Shown: in pieces, positions 1 to 6,880 of the stretch
How the letters are laid out: every line of letters starts with the position of its first letter
Position numbering within the stretch: position 1 is the first letter of the stretch
Assembly (NCBI GenBank): GCA_019420505.1
Contig: JAHZHC010000007.1
Coordinates: 72,695 to 136,694 of the forward strand
From: Ruminococcus sp.
GTDB lineage: Bacteria; Bacillota; Clostridia; Oscillospirales; Ruminococcaceae
Length of the DNA: 64,000 bases
Reading direction: 5' to 3'
Program-made: the position numbers and the translations under genes
The notes under the pieces: model-generated
What the model was told of the DNA's origin: nothing
What the model saw: only the letters and a program-made list of their open reading frames with translations
The model's database searches: none

Positions 1-1098
1 ATAACCGCCGAAAATTTCATCAGCACCCTCACCGCTGAGCACGACTTTTACTTTTTGGGAAGCGAGCTGGCACACAAAGAACAGTGCAACCGCCGCAGGA
101 TCGGCAAGAGGTTCGTCCATATGATATTGGATTTTAGCAAAATTGCCCCAATATTCTTCGGGGGTAATTACCTTTGAGGTATTTTCTTTATTTATATATT
201 TAGAAAATTCCTTTGCATATCCGATTTCGTTATATTTTTCATCTTCTCCGAATCCAACGGTAAATGTTTTGTCCACGTCCGCTACTGCGGCAACATAGCT
301 GGAATCAACGCCGCTGGAAAGGAAAGAACCAACTTCAACATCTGCAATTTTATGTGCTGACACAGAGTTTTTAAATGTATCGGTAATTCTTGAAACCCAT
401 TCTTCAAGTTCAGGTTCGTTATCAGGATTGAACTTGACTTCCCAATACCTTTGAACGTTCATTTTGCCGTCTTTATAAATAAAATAATGAGCGGCAGGAA
501 GTTTATATACATTTCTGAAGAATGTTTCTGTCGTTGGAGAATACTGAAATGTAAGATAATTTTCAAGTGCAGATTCGTTAAGTTCTTTTTTGAATTGCGG
601 ATGATCCAAAAAGCTTTTGATTTCAGAACCCCACATAAGTGTATCTCCCATTTGAGCATAATAAACAGGTTTAATTCCGAAAAAATCTCTTGCGCCGAAA
701 ACCTGATCTTTATTTTTATCGTATATTACAAATCCGAACATACCTCTTAGCTTATTAAGTACATCAGTTCCCCATTGTTCATACCCATGGACGATTACTT
801 CAGTATCAGTATGGGTATAAAAGCTATGTCCTAAATCTATGAGTTCTTTTCTCAAATCCCGATAATTATAAATCTCGCCGTTAAAGGTGATAATTATTGA
901 TTTATCCTCATTAAAAATCGGCTGACTGCCGTTTTCGGAAAGGTCAATAATTGACAAACGTCTGAATCCCATTGCAACCTGTTGGTCAACATATTTTCCG
1001 TCAGAGTCAGGTCCTCTATGTTTAATTCGATCCATCATTTTTTCTATAACCAATGAAGCGTCATTGATTTTGTTAGTAAATCCTACAAATCCGCACAT
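1..1098 (-). CDS. asnB: Asparagine synthetase (glutamine-hydrolysing), 3' end cut by window edge
   Basis: Translated on the minus strand from ATG at 1098-1096, this gives an N-terminal class II glutamine amidotransferase domain starting MCGFVGF, where Cys2 is the expected nucleophile, with HRGPD and NGEIYNY motifs. The synthetase domain follows with the PP-loop SSGVDSS and then SGEGADEIFGGY at the window edge. The frame stays open to position 1, so about 366 codons are present and the C-terminal part is missing. The enzyme makes asparagine from aspartate, ATP and glutamine in the cytoplasm. A GAGG sequence lies upstream of the ATG and a consensus promoter at 1144-1172. Family assignment is firm; the precise substrate is inferred from the family. 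Confidence 0.93.
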   Translation of the reverse strand, partial: MCGFVGFTNKINDASLVIEKMMDRIKHRGPDSDGKYVDQQVAMGFRRLSIIDLSENGSQPIFNEDKSIIITFNGEIYNYRDLRKELIDLGHSFYTHTDTEVIVHGYEQWGTDVLNKLRGMFGFVIYDKNKDQVFGARDFFGIKPVYYAQMGDTLMWGSEIKSFLDHPQFKKELNESALENYLTFQYSPTTETFFRNVYKLPAAHYFIYKDGKMNVQRYWEVKFNPDNEPELEEWVSRITDTFKNSVSAHKIADVEVGSFLSSGVDSSYVAAVADVDKTFTVGFGEDEKYNEIGYAKEFSKYINKENTSKVITPEEYWGNFAKIQYHMDEPLADPAAVALFFVCQLASQKVKVVLSGEGADEIFGGY

Positions 1099-1143
1099 AA
1101 TAAAATGCCTCATTTCATAATAAATTAATATTTATACTATATT

Positions 1144-1172
1144 ATTATACACCATTGGAGCATTTTTGGCAA
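1144..1172 (-). promoter_or_regulatory. Sigma-A type promoter of asnB
   Basis: On the minus strand TTGCCA, a 17-bp spacer and TATAAT stand about 45 bp upstream of the asnB start. They are back to back with the promoter of the small membrane protein gene. Confidence 0.75.
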
Positions 1173-1224
1173 TAGCAAAACACAATCAAAAAATCAGTTT
1201 TTAGATATTTGGATAAAAAAGGAC

Positions 1225-1253
1225 TTGAAAGAAATCAGAAAATGAGGTATAAT
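1225..1253 (+). promoter_or_regulatory. Sigma-A type promoter of the small membrane protein gene
   Basis: TTGAAA at 1225-1230, a 17-bp spacer and a perfect TATAAT at 1248-1253. The predicted transcript starts near 1260, just ahead of the ATG at 1285. A longer start at 1252 would overlap the -10 box and is therefore unlikely. Confidence 0.75.
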
Positions 1254-1284
1254 GTTAATATCAAATGTTTTAAGGAAGATTATA

Positions 1285-1464
1285 ATGGCGAGAAATAAAA
1301 CTATAAAAAAATTGAAATATCGTATTGATTTAGTTGCTTTAGCGGCTTTGTTCATACTGATAGTAGCATTTTGCGCATATATGATGAATACCTCTGTAAC
1401 TGACGTTGTCAGCGAGGAGCGTGGGGAGTCGGTTATTACCCATGATTATACTTATGATGATTAA
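1285..1464 (+). CDS. Small single-pass membrane protein, function unknown
   Basis: A 59-residue protein starting MARNKTIKKLKYRID. It has a basic N-terminus, one hydrophobic segment at about residues 17-34 and a short acidic tail ending HDYTYDD. This predicts one membrane helix with the N-terminus inside by the positive-inside rule. AAGGAAG lies seven bases before the ATG. The gene has its own consensus promoter and an intrinsic terminator 31 bp after its stop, so it is a complete monocistronic unit despite its size. I do not recognise the family and assign no function. Confidence 0.7.
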   Translation: MARNKTIKKLKYRIDLVALAALFILIVAFCAYMMNTSVTDVVSEERGESVITHDYTYDD

Positions 1465-1495
1465 TTAGTATATAGCAGGTGTGTTTGAATATTCA

Positions 1496-1526
1496 AGCCG
1501 CAGGGATCTGCGGCTGTATTTTTTTG
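1496..1526 (+). terminator. Intrinsic terminator after the small membrane protein gene
   Basis: AGCCGCAG (1496-1503), a GGAT loop, then CTGCGGCT (1508-1515), followed after three bases by a run of seven T. Confidence 0.85.
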
Positions 1527-1579
1527 TTCACGCTTAACGGATATGCAGTTAGTAATATATGATATATGTAAATTGGAAT

Positions 1580-1626
1580 ACAATATAACGTTATAAAGTG
1601 CATAGGCTTGACACTATATATTGTGG
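1580..1626 (+). promoter_or_regulatory. Upstream NrdR-like box pair, one good and one degenerate
   Basis: ACACTATATATTGTGG at 1611-1626 fits the NrdR box consensus well. A weaker half-matching copy starts at 1580, so the two are spaced 31 bp, three helical turns. TTGACA at 1608-1613 overlaps the good box, but only a weak -10 (TATGTG near 1630) follows. This suggests a second NrdR-controlled start 430 bp upstream of nrdD. It is inferred from the motif only. Confidence 0.5.
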
Positions 1627-1912
1627 TTGTATGTGTTTCGGTCAGTCCAAAAAAATGAATTGATTTAAAACAGTATTAATTTTCATCAGCAATCATACTT
1701 AAAATACAAAAACTCTGGAGCCCTTTGTTTATGGGAATTGCGGGATGTAAAGCCAAAGACACTGACAGCACATGGCGCTCAAAGTGTTAATCAAGTGATA
1801 TGGCTTTATATATAGTGAATAATTGAGTATTGATTGAAATCCTCTTTTTTACATTATACGCATTTTGTATAGCTTGCACAAAAAAATACACTTGAATTTG
1901 GCATAAATCCAC
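1627..1912. other. Gene-free stretch upstream of nrdD with a nested stem
   Basis: No gene-length frame. AAAGCC (1749-1754) can pair with GGCTTT (1802-1807), enclosing ACACT (1759-1763) paired with AGTGT (1783-1787). A 19-codon reading frame starting MGIAGCKAK near 1732 resembles a lipoprotein signal end and stops at once. It may be a remnant or chance. Not recognised as a known riboswitch. Confidence 0.3.
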
Positions 1913-1977
1913 TTGACTTCATGTTATAAATACTATATACTTGTCTATGGTGATTTGATAAATACTATATCTTGTGT
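1913..1977 (+). promoter_or_regulatory. nrdD promoter with tandem NrdR boxes
   Basis: TTGACT (1913-1918), a 17-bp spacer and TATACT (1936-1941) form a good housekeeping promoter. Two NrdR-like boxes, ATACTATATACTTGTC (1930-1945) and ATACTATATCTTGTGT (1962-1977), lie 32 bp apart centre to centre, as is usual for NrdR. The first covers the -10 element, so binding should block transcription. A third, half-matching copy (ACACTATATATAGAAT) sits at 2024-2039, a further 62 bp along and so on about the same helical phase. Confidence 0.75.
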
Positions 1978-2058
1978 TTATGCTTATGACAGTAATTAAA
2001 AAGATTAAAATTAATTTGCTGTTACACTATATATAGAATATAGACGGAGGTTAAAATA

Positions 2059-4317
2059 ATGATAATAAAGATTAAAAAGAGAGACGGAAGAAATGTTACT
2101 TTTAATATTGAGAAGATTGCCAATGCAATTTATAAGGCTGCTCAGTCTGTAGGTGGAAGCGATTATGAAGAGGCACTTGAACTGTCAGGCAAGGTAGTGG
2201 ATATGCTGATGACAAGTGATCTTACTTCTCCTACCGTTGAACAGATTCAGGACTGTGTTGAAAAGGTACTTATTGAAGAGGGTCATGCTGCAACAGCCAA
2301 GGCATATATTCTTTACAGAAGTACCCGTACACGTGCGAGAGAAATGAATACACGTCTTATGAAGGTGTATGAGGACCTTACATTTAAATCCGCTAAGGAC
2401 AGTGACCTTAAGCGTGAAAATGCTAATATTGACGGCGATACGGCAATGGGTACAATGCTTAAATATGGTTCTGTGGGCGCAAAGGAATTTTATGAAATGT
2501 ATGTTCTTGATCCCAAGCATGCTAAGGCTCATGCAGAGGGCGATATTCATATTCATGATATGGACTTTTATACGCTTACTACAACCTGTTGTCAGATCGA
2601 TTTAAGAAAACTATACAAGAACGGATTTTCGACCGGTCACGGATATCTCAGAACTCCGAATGATATATCAAGCTATGCGGCGCTGGCTTGTATTGCTATT
2701 CAGTCTAATCAGAATGATCAGCATGGCGGTCAGTCGATTCCGAAATTTGATTATGATATGGCGGACGGCGTTAAGAAAACTTTCAAACACCGTTATCGTG
2801 ACAATATACACAGAGCTTTGGCTCTTCTTGCTAATGTAACTGATTCAATGGATATTGCAAAGAAGATTGCAGAAAATATTGAAAAAGAAAAGGGACTTGT
2901 TCCTACATTGGCTAATGATAATGGTTATCAGGAAGCTGAAGCCGAGATGCTGTCGGCATTTGCAAATGCTGAAACGGTGAAAAAGGTTCAGGATTTTGCA
3001 TTTAAAACCGCTGTCAAAGAAACTGACCGGGCAACATATCAGGCTATGGAAGCTTTGGTGCATAACCTTAACACTATGAATTCCCGTGCCGGAGCACAGA
3101 CTCCGTTCAGTTCAATCAACTACGGAACAGATACTTCTATAGAGGGAAGAATGGTAATAAAAAATATTCTTCTTGCTGAGGAAGCAGGTCTTGGAAACGG
3201 AGAAACACCTATTTTCCCAATTCATATTTTTAAGGTTAAGGATGGAGTAAACTATAACCCGACTGATCCTAACTATGATCTGTTCAAGCTTGCATGCAGA
3301 GTTTCTGCAAAGAGATTGTTCCCTAACTTCTCATTTATTGACGCTCCGTTTAATATTCCTTACTATAAACCGGGAAATCCTGATACGGAAATTGCATATA
3401 TGGGATGCCGTACTCGTGTAATAGGAAACAAATATGATCCGTCAAGAGAAATTGTTACCGGAAGAGGAAATCTTTCATTTACTTCAATCAACCTTCCTCG
3501 TCTTGGCATTAAAGCACAGGGAAATATAGGCGCATTCTTTGACAGCCTTGACGAAACTATGGATTTATGTATCGATCAGCTTATGCACCGTTTCAGAATT
3601 CAATGCTCAAAGAAAGTTAAGAACTATCCTTTCCTTATGGGACAGGGAGTTTGGATTGATTCCGAGAAGCTTGGTTATGACGATGAAGTCGGAGAAGTTC
3701 TTAAGCATGGAACCTTGTCGGTAGGTTTTATCGGACTTGCGGAGTGTCTTAAGGCTCTTATCGGTAAACACCACGGTGAATCTGAAGAGGCAAGAGAGCT
3801 TGGCATGGAGATCATTACCCGCATGAGAAAGAGAATGGACGAGGAATCAGACAGAACCGGACTTAACTTCTCATTGCTGGCTACTCCGGCAGAGGGACTT
3901 TCAGGAAGATTTGTTCGTATGGACGCACAGCGTTACGGTAAAATTGAAGGTATTACCGACAGAGATTATTACACAAACTCATTCCACGTACCTGTTTATT
4001 ATAACATTAATGCTTTTGATAAAATCAAGATTGAAGCACCTTATCATAATCTTACTAATGCCGGTCATATAAGCTATATTGAATTGGACGGAGATCCTCT
4101 TCAGAATCTTACGGCATTTGAAAAGGTAATTCGCTGCATGAAAGAGTCAGGAATCGGATATGGTTCAGTTAACCATCCTGTTGACCGTGATCCTGTTTGC
4201 GGATATACCGGAATTATCGGTGATAAGTGTCCAAAGTGCGGAAGAAGTGAAGCTGAGCATGCAAAAGTACATTCTGAAAGAATTCAGAGAATAAAAATGC
4301 CTGACTGCTGTAACTGA
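2059..4317 (+). CDS. nrdD: Anaerobic (class III) ribonucleoside-triphosphate reductase, with unusual C-terminus
   Basis: This 752-residue protein begins with an ATP-cone regulatory domain (KRDGRNVTFNIEKIANAI, roughly residues 1-95). The reductase barrel follows with HIHDMDFY, TTTCCQIDL, SRAGAQTPFSSINYG and MGCRTRV, the last carrying a candidate active-site cysteine. It would reduce ribonucleotides to deoxyribonucleotides without oxygen, activated by NrdG, encoded downstream. GGAGG precedes the ATG. The C-terminal zinc region is visible (C714 in DPVCGYTG, C724 and C727 in CPKCG). The protein then ends 25 residues later with MPDCCN. I do not see the separate arginine-rich GYL glycyl-radical segment that normally follows the zinc site, and no other frame downstream supplies it. 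Either CGYTG serves as the radical site or this is a shortened variant. The family is certain; activity is not. Confidence 0.93.
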   Translation: MIIKIKKRDGRNVTFNIEKIANAIYKAAQSVGGSDYEEALELSGKVVDMLMTSDLTSPTVEQIQDCVEKVLIEEGHAATAKAYILYRSTRTRAREMNTRLMKVYEDLTFKSAKDSDLKRENANIDGDTAMGTMLKYGSVGAKEFYEMYVLDPKHAKAHAEGDIHIHDMDFYTLTTTCCQIDLRKLYKNGFSTGHGYLRTPNDISSYAALACIAIQSNQNDQHGGQSIPKFDYDMADGVKKTFKHRYRDNIHRALALLANVTDSMDIAKKIAENIEKEKGLVPTLANDNGYQEAEAEMLSAFANAETVKKVQDFAFKTAVKETDRATYQAMEALVHNLNTMNSRAGAQTPFSSINYGTDTSIEGRMVIKNILLAEEAGLGNGETPIFPIHIFKVKDGVNYNPTDPNYDLFKLACRVSAKRLFPNFSFIDAPFNIPYYKPGNPDTEIAYMGCRTRVIGNKYDPSREIVTGRGNLSFTSINLPRLGIKAQGNIGAFFDSLDETMDLCIDQLMHRFRIQCSKKVKNYPFLMGQGVWIDSEKLGYDDEVGEVLKHGTLSVGFIGLAECLKALIGKHHGESEEARELGMEIITRMRKRMDEESDRTGLNFSLLATPAEGLSGRFVRMDAQRYGKIEGITDRDYYTNSFHVPVYYNINAFDKIKIEAPYHNLTNAGHISYIELDGDPLQNLTAFEKVIRCMKESGIGYGSVNHPVDRDPVCGYTGIIGDKCPKCGRSEAEHAKVHSERIQRIKMPDCCN

Positions 4318-4390
4318 TTGAAACAGCAAAAAGTCTTATAATACTTATTGAGATTGTTTCAAAAATTATAAAGTTATACTGAATATTATT

Positions 4391-4422
4391 AAGGGGAAGC
4401 TCTGCACTAAAGGGCTTCCCTT
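4391..4422 (+). other. Hairpin in the nrdD-nrdG gap
   Basis: GGGAAGC (4394-4400) pairs with GCTTCCC (4414-4420), loop 13 nt. There is no T-run, so an RNA processing or stability stem is more likely than a terminator. Confidence 0.45.
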
Positions 4423-4480
4423 ATTGCCAAGCAATATATCTGACTGTTTGGATAATTCGTTTGTTATTTAGGAGTATAAA

Positions 4481-5011
4481 ATGAAAATAAAAATAGCTGG
4501 ACTTATTTCTGAATCTATTGTTGACGGTCCCGGAATCAGATTCACCATATTCACACAGGGGTGTCCTCATAACTGTGTGGGCTGTCACAATCCTGAAACG
4601 CATGATTATAACGGCGGACGGTGGGAGGATACCGACAATATATTTAAAATGATAAAAAAAGATCCGATTCTGGACGGAGTAACATTTAGCGGAGGCGATC
4701 CTTTCTGCCAATGCGAGCCTTTAGCCGAACTTGCGAAAAAAATTCATGCACATAAGGAATTTAAAATGAACGTTATGGCTTACACCGGTTATACGTATGA
4801 ATATCTTGTTTCTCACGCCAATGAGGATAACGGTTTTATGGAGCTGCTTAAAAATCTGGATTATCTTGTTGACGGACCCTTTGTGCTTTCTAAAAGAAGT
4901 TTGGAGCTTAAATTTATGGGAAGCTCAAATCAGAGGTATATTGACGTTCAGAAATCCTTAGAGCAGGGAAAGGTTGTGGAACTGACGCAGGACCAGCTTT
5001 CCTTGATGTAA
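4481..5011 (+). CDS. nrdG: Anaerobic ribonucleotide reductase activating protein (radical SAM)
   Basis: A 176-residue radical SAM enzyme that installs the glycyl radical on NrdD using S-adenosylmethionine and a [4Fe-4S] cluster. The cluster motif is CPHNCVGC (C-x3-C-x2-C) near residue 28. The SAM-binding region VTFSGGDPF follows, and VDGPGIRFTIFTQGC is typical of the family. GGAG lies ten bases before the ATG. It sits 163 bp behind nrdD with no promoter that I can see, so co-transcription is likely. It is followed by a strong terminator. Length is normal for NrdG. Confidence 0.95.
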   Translation: MKIKIAGLISESIVDGPGIRFTIFTQGCPHNCVGCHNPETHDYNGGRWEDTDNIFKMIKKDPILDGVTFSGGDPFCQCEPLAELAKKIHAHKEFKMNVMAYTGYTYEYLVSHANEDNGFMELLKNLDYLVDGPFVLSKRSLELKFMGSSNQRYIDVQKSLEQGKVVELTQDQLSLM

Positions 5012-5041
5012 ATAAACAGTATATATCTGTATGATTAAATC

Positions 5042-5074
5042 AGTACAGCCTGAAATCTTTTTGGCTGTACTTTT
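5042..5074 (+). terminator. Intrinsic terminator of nrdD-nrdG
   Basis: AGTACAGCC (5042-5050) pairs with GGCTGTACT (5063-5071), followed by TTT and an AT-rich tail. Confidence 0.85.
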
Positions 5075-5089
5075 ATTATCTCTTTATAC

Positions 5090-5118
5090 TTGCAGTAAAA
5101 GAGAAAATATGCTATAAT
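5090..5118 (+). promoter_or_regulatory. Promoter of pheA
   Basis: TTGCAG (5090-5095), a 17-bp spacer and TATAAT (5113-5118), 36 bp before the pheA start. Confidence 0.75.
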
Positions 5119-5154
5119 AATAACAAATTATTGATATTAAAAGGAGCATTTTAA

Positions 5155-6267
5155 ATGGAGCTGTCAGAGCTTAGAAAAGATATTAATGATATAGATTCTG
5201 AGATTATAAAGCTGTTTCAGAAAAGAATGGAATGCAGCTTCGGCGTTGCCGAGTATAAAATAAAAAATAATATGCCTGTATTTCAGGCTGACAGAGAAAA
5301 AGAAATAATACAAAGGATAAAAAGCTGTGTTCCGCAGGAACTTGAAAATTCTGCGGAAGTGTTTTTTACAACTTTGATGGATATCTCAAAGTGTAAGCAG
5401 TATCAGAAGTTCTTTGCAGATAGTAATCAAATTGAATTTCAACCGCTTGATTTAACCGGAAATCCAATTGTTGCCGTTCCCGGAACAGTAGGTTCTTATT
5501 CTCATATTGCGAGCACACAATTTTTGAAAAACGGAAGACCTGTGTTCTATGAAAATTTTGAAGAGGTTTTTCATGCTGTAGACAACGGAGAAGCGGAGTT
5601 TGGAGTTTTGCCTTTTGCAAACAGTACTACAGGATCAGTAGTACAGACTTATCATCTTATGCGTGAACACGATTTTAAAATCTGTGCCGAAACAAAAGTA
5701 AAGGTGGATCATTGCCTTGCAGCAAAACAGGGCGTCAAGCTTGAGGATATAAAGTCTATATATTCTCACGAACAGGGGATTATGCAGTGCTCGAGATTCA
5801 TAAAAGAGCATGGATTTAAAACACATACATATTCAAACACATCTCTTGCCGCTTGCTATATTAAAGGTTCTGATAAACCGCTGGGAGCGATATGTTCCCG
5901 AGTATGTGCTGATGAGCTGGGTCTGGAGGTTTTAGAACAGGGAATTGCTGACGCACAGGAGAACTATACAAAATTCATGCTGATCTCCAAGAAAACTCTT
6001 TGCCATGCGGAAGCAAATATGATATCTGTTTCACTGGCTCTGCCTCATACTTCGTCATCACTTTACAGACTGTTGACCAAGTTTTCTGTAGCGGGACTTA
6101 ACCTTTGCATGATTGAAAGTATGCCTATTGCCAATACAGACTTCGATGTTATTTTTTATCTTGATTTTGAAGGAAGCATAACTTCTCCCGATGTGGCTAA
6201 ACTGATTAATGAACTTAATTCCGAGCTTTCATATTTTAAATTTCTTGGAAACTATTCAGAGATTTAA
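5155..6267 (+). CDS. pheA: Bifunctional chorismate mutase / prephenate dehydratase (P-protein)
   Basis: This 370-residue enzyme converts chorismate to prephenate and then phenylpyruvate, the committed steps of phenylalanine synthesis. Residues 1-85 form an AroQ-type mutase helix bundle (LRKDINDIDSEIIKLFQKRM, then DREKEII). Residues 105-285 form the dehydratase domain, with VPGTVGSYSHIAS and a TTGSV loop that holds the catalytic Thr in this family. A C-terminal ACT domain from about residue 288 should bind phenylalanine for feedback control. The usual ESRP motif of that domain reads ESMP here, so the inhibitor response may differ. AAGGAG lies ten bases before the ATG. The gene is monocistronic behind its own promoter. 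Confidence 0.92.
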   Translation: MELSELRKDINDIDSEIIKLFQKRMECSFGVAEYKIKNNMPVFQADREKEIIQRIKSCVPQELENSAEVFFTTLMDISKCKQYQKFFADSNQIEFQPLDLTGNPIVAVPGTVGSYSHIASTQFLKNGRPVFYENFEEVFHAVDNGEAEFGVLPFANSTTGSVVQTYHLMREHDFKICAETKVKVDHCLAAKQGVKLEDIKSIYSHEQGIMQCSRFIKEHGFKTHTYSNTSLAACYIKGSDKPLGAICSRVCADELGLEVLEQGIADAQENYTKFMLISKKTLCHAEANMISVSLALPHTSSSLYRLLTKFSVAGLNLCMIESMPIANTDFDVIFYLDFEGSITSPDVAKLINELNSELSYFKFLGNYSEI

Positions 6268-6349
6268 TAGTTAACGTGATAAATAATTCCTTATGTCTGT
6301 TTAAAATTGTAACAGATTCTGATTTTGAAAGTAGGGAAAGGTGATTAAA

Positions 6350-6823
6350 ATGAGAATAGGTCACGGTTATGATGTGCATAAGCTGTGTGAGAACAGAAAG
6401 TTGATTTTAGGCGGAGTTGAAATTCCATATGAAAAAGGATTACTTGGTCATTCCGATGCAGATGTCCTCGTTCATTCGGTAATGGATTCGCTTTTAGGGG
6501 CTGCTGCTCTCGGCGATATAGGAAAGCATTTTCCGGATAGCGATCCTGAGTATAAGAATGCTGACAGTATCAAGCTTTTGAAATGTGTTGTAAGAATTCT
6601 TGATGAAAACGGATATATAATTTCTAATATAGATTCCACTGTTGTTGCACAAGCGCCGAAGCTTGCTCCTTTTATAGATCAAATGCGTAAAAATATTGCA
6701 AATGCCTGTGATATTGATCTAAACTGCGTTTCAGTAAAGGCTACAACAGAAGAAAGGCTTGGATTTACCGGTGAGGGGAAAGGAATATCATCAACCTCTG
6801 TATGTCTTATTGATGAAAAATAA
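6350..6823 (+). CDS. ispF: 2-C-methyl-D-erythritol 2,4-cyclodiphosphate synthase
   Basis: A 157-residue enzyme of the non-mevalonate isoprenoid pathway that cyclises a cytidyl intermediate and releases CMP. It begins MRIGHGYDVHKL, where Asp and His bind the metal, and carries LLGHSDADVLVH and the C-terminal KATTEERLGFTGEGKGI. I chose ATG at 6350 because the longer GTG at 6341 lies inside the Shine-Dalgarno stretch AAAGGTGAT, and because family members start MRIGxGxD. It is followed by a two-way terminator shared with convergent rpoC. Confidence 0.95.
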   Translation: MRIGHGYDVHKLCENRKLILGGVEIPYEKGLLGHSDADVLVHSVMDSLLGAAALGDIGKHFPDSDPEYKNADSIKLLKCVVRILDENGYIISNIDSTVVAQAPKLAPFIDQMRKNIANACDIDLNCVSVKATTEERLGFTGEGKGISSTSVCLIDEK

Positions 6824-6840
6824 GTTAATATTAATAAATA

Positions 6841-6869
6841 AAAAACGACTTGCATTGCAAGTCGTTTTT
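6841..6869. terminator. Two-way terminator between ispF and rpoC
   Basis: AAAAACGACTTGC (6841-6853), a 3-nt loop and GCAAGTCGTTTTT (6857-6869). The perfect inverted repeat gives a T-run on both strands. Confidence 0.9.
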
Positions 6870-6880
6870 GTTATATCAGA

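Noticed and set aside
451..750. 99-codon plus-strand frame
   Set aside because: It is antisense to asnB, with no ribosome site or recognisable product.
1740..1850. Cobalamin or other known riboswitch upstream of nrdD
   Set aside because: The nested stem lacks the B12 box and other recognisable aptamer motifs, and NrdR boxes already explain control.
4200..4400. Frameshift hiding the glycyl-radical end of nrdD
   Set aside because: I read all three frames after 4250 and none gives a GYL-type segment before stops, so a simple frameshift does not explain the short end.
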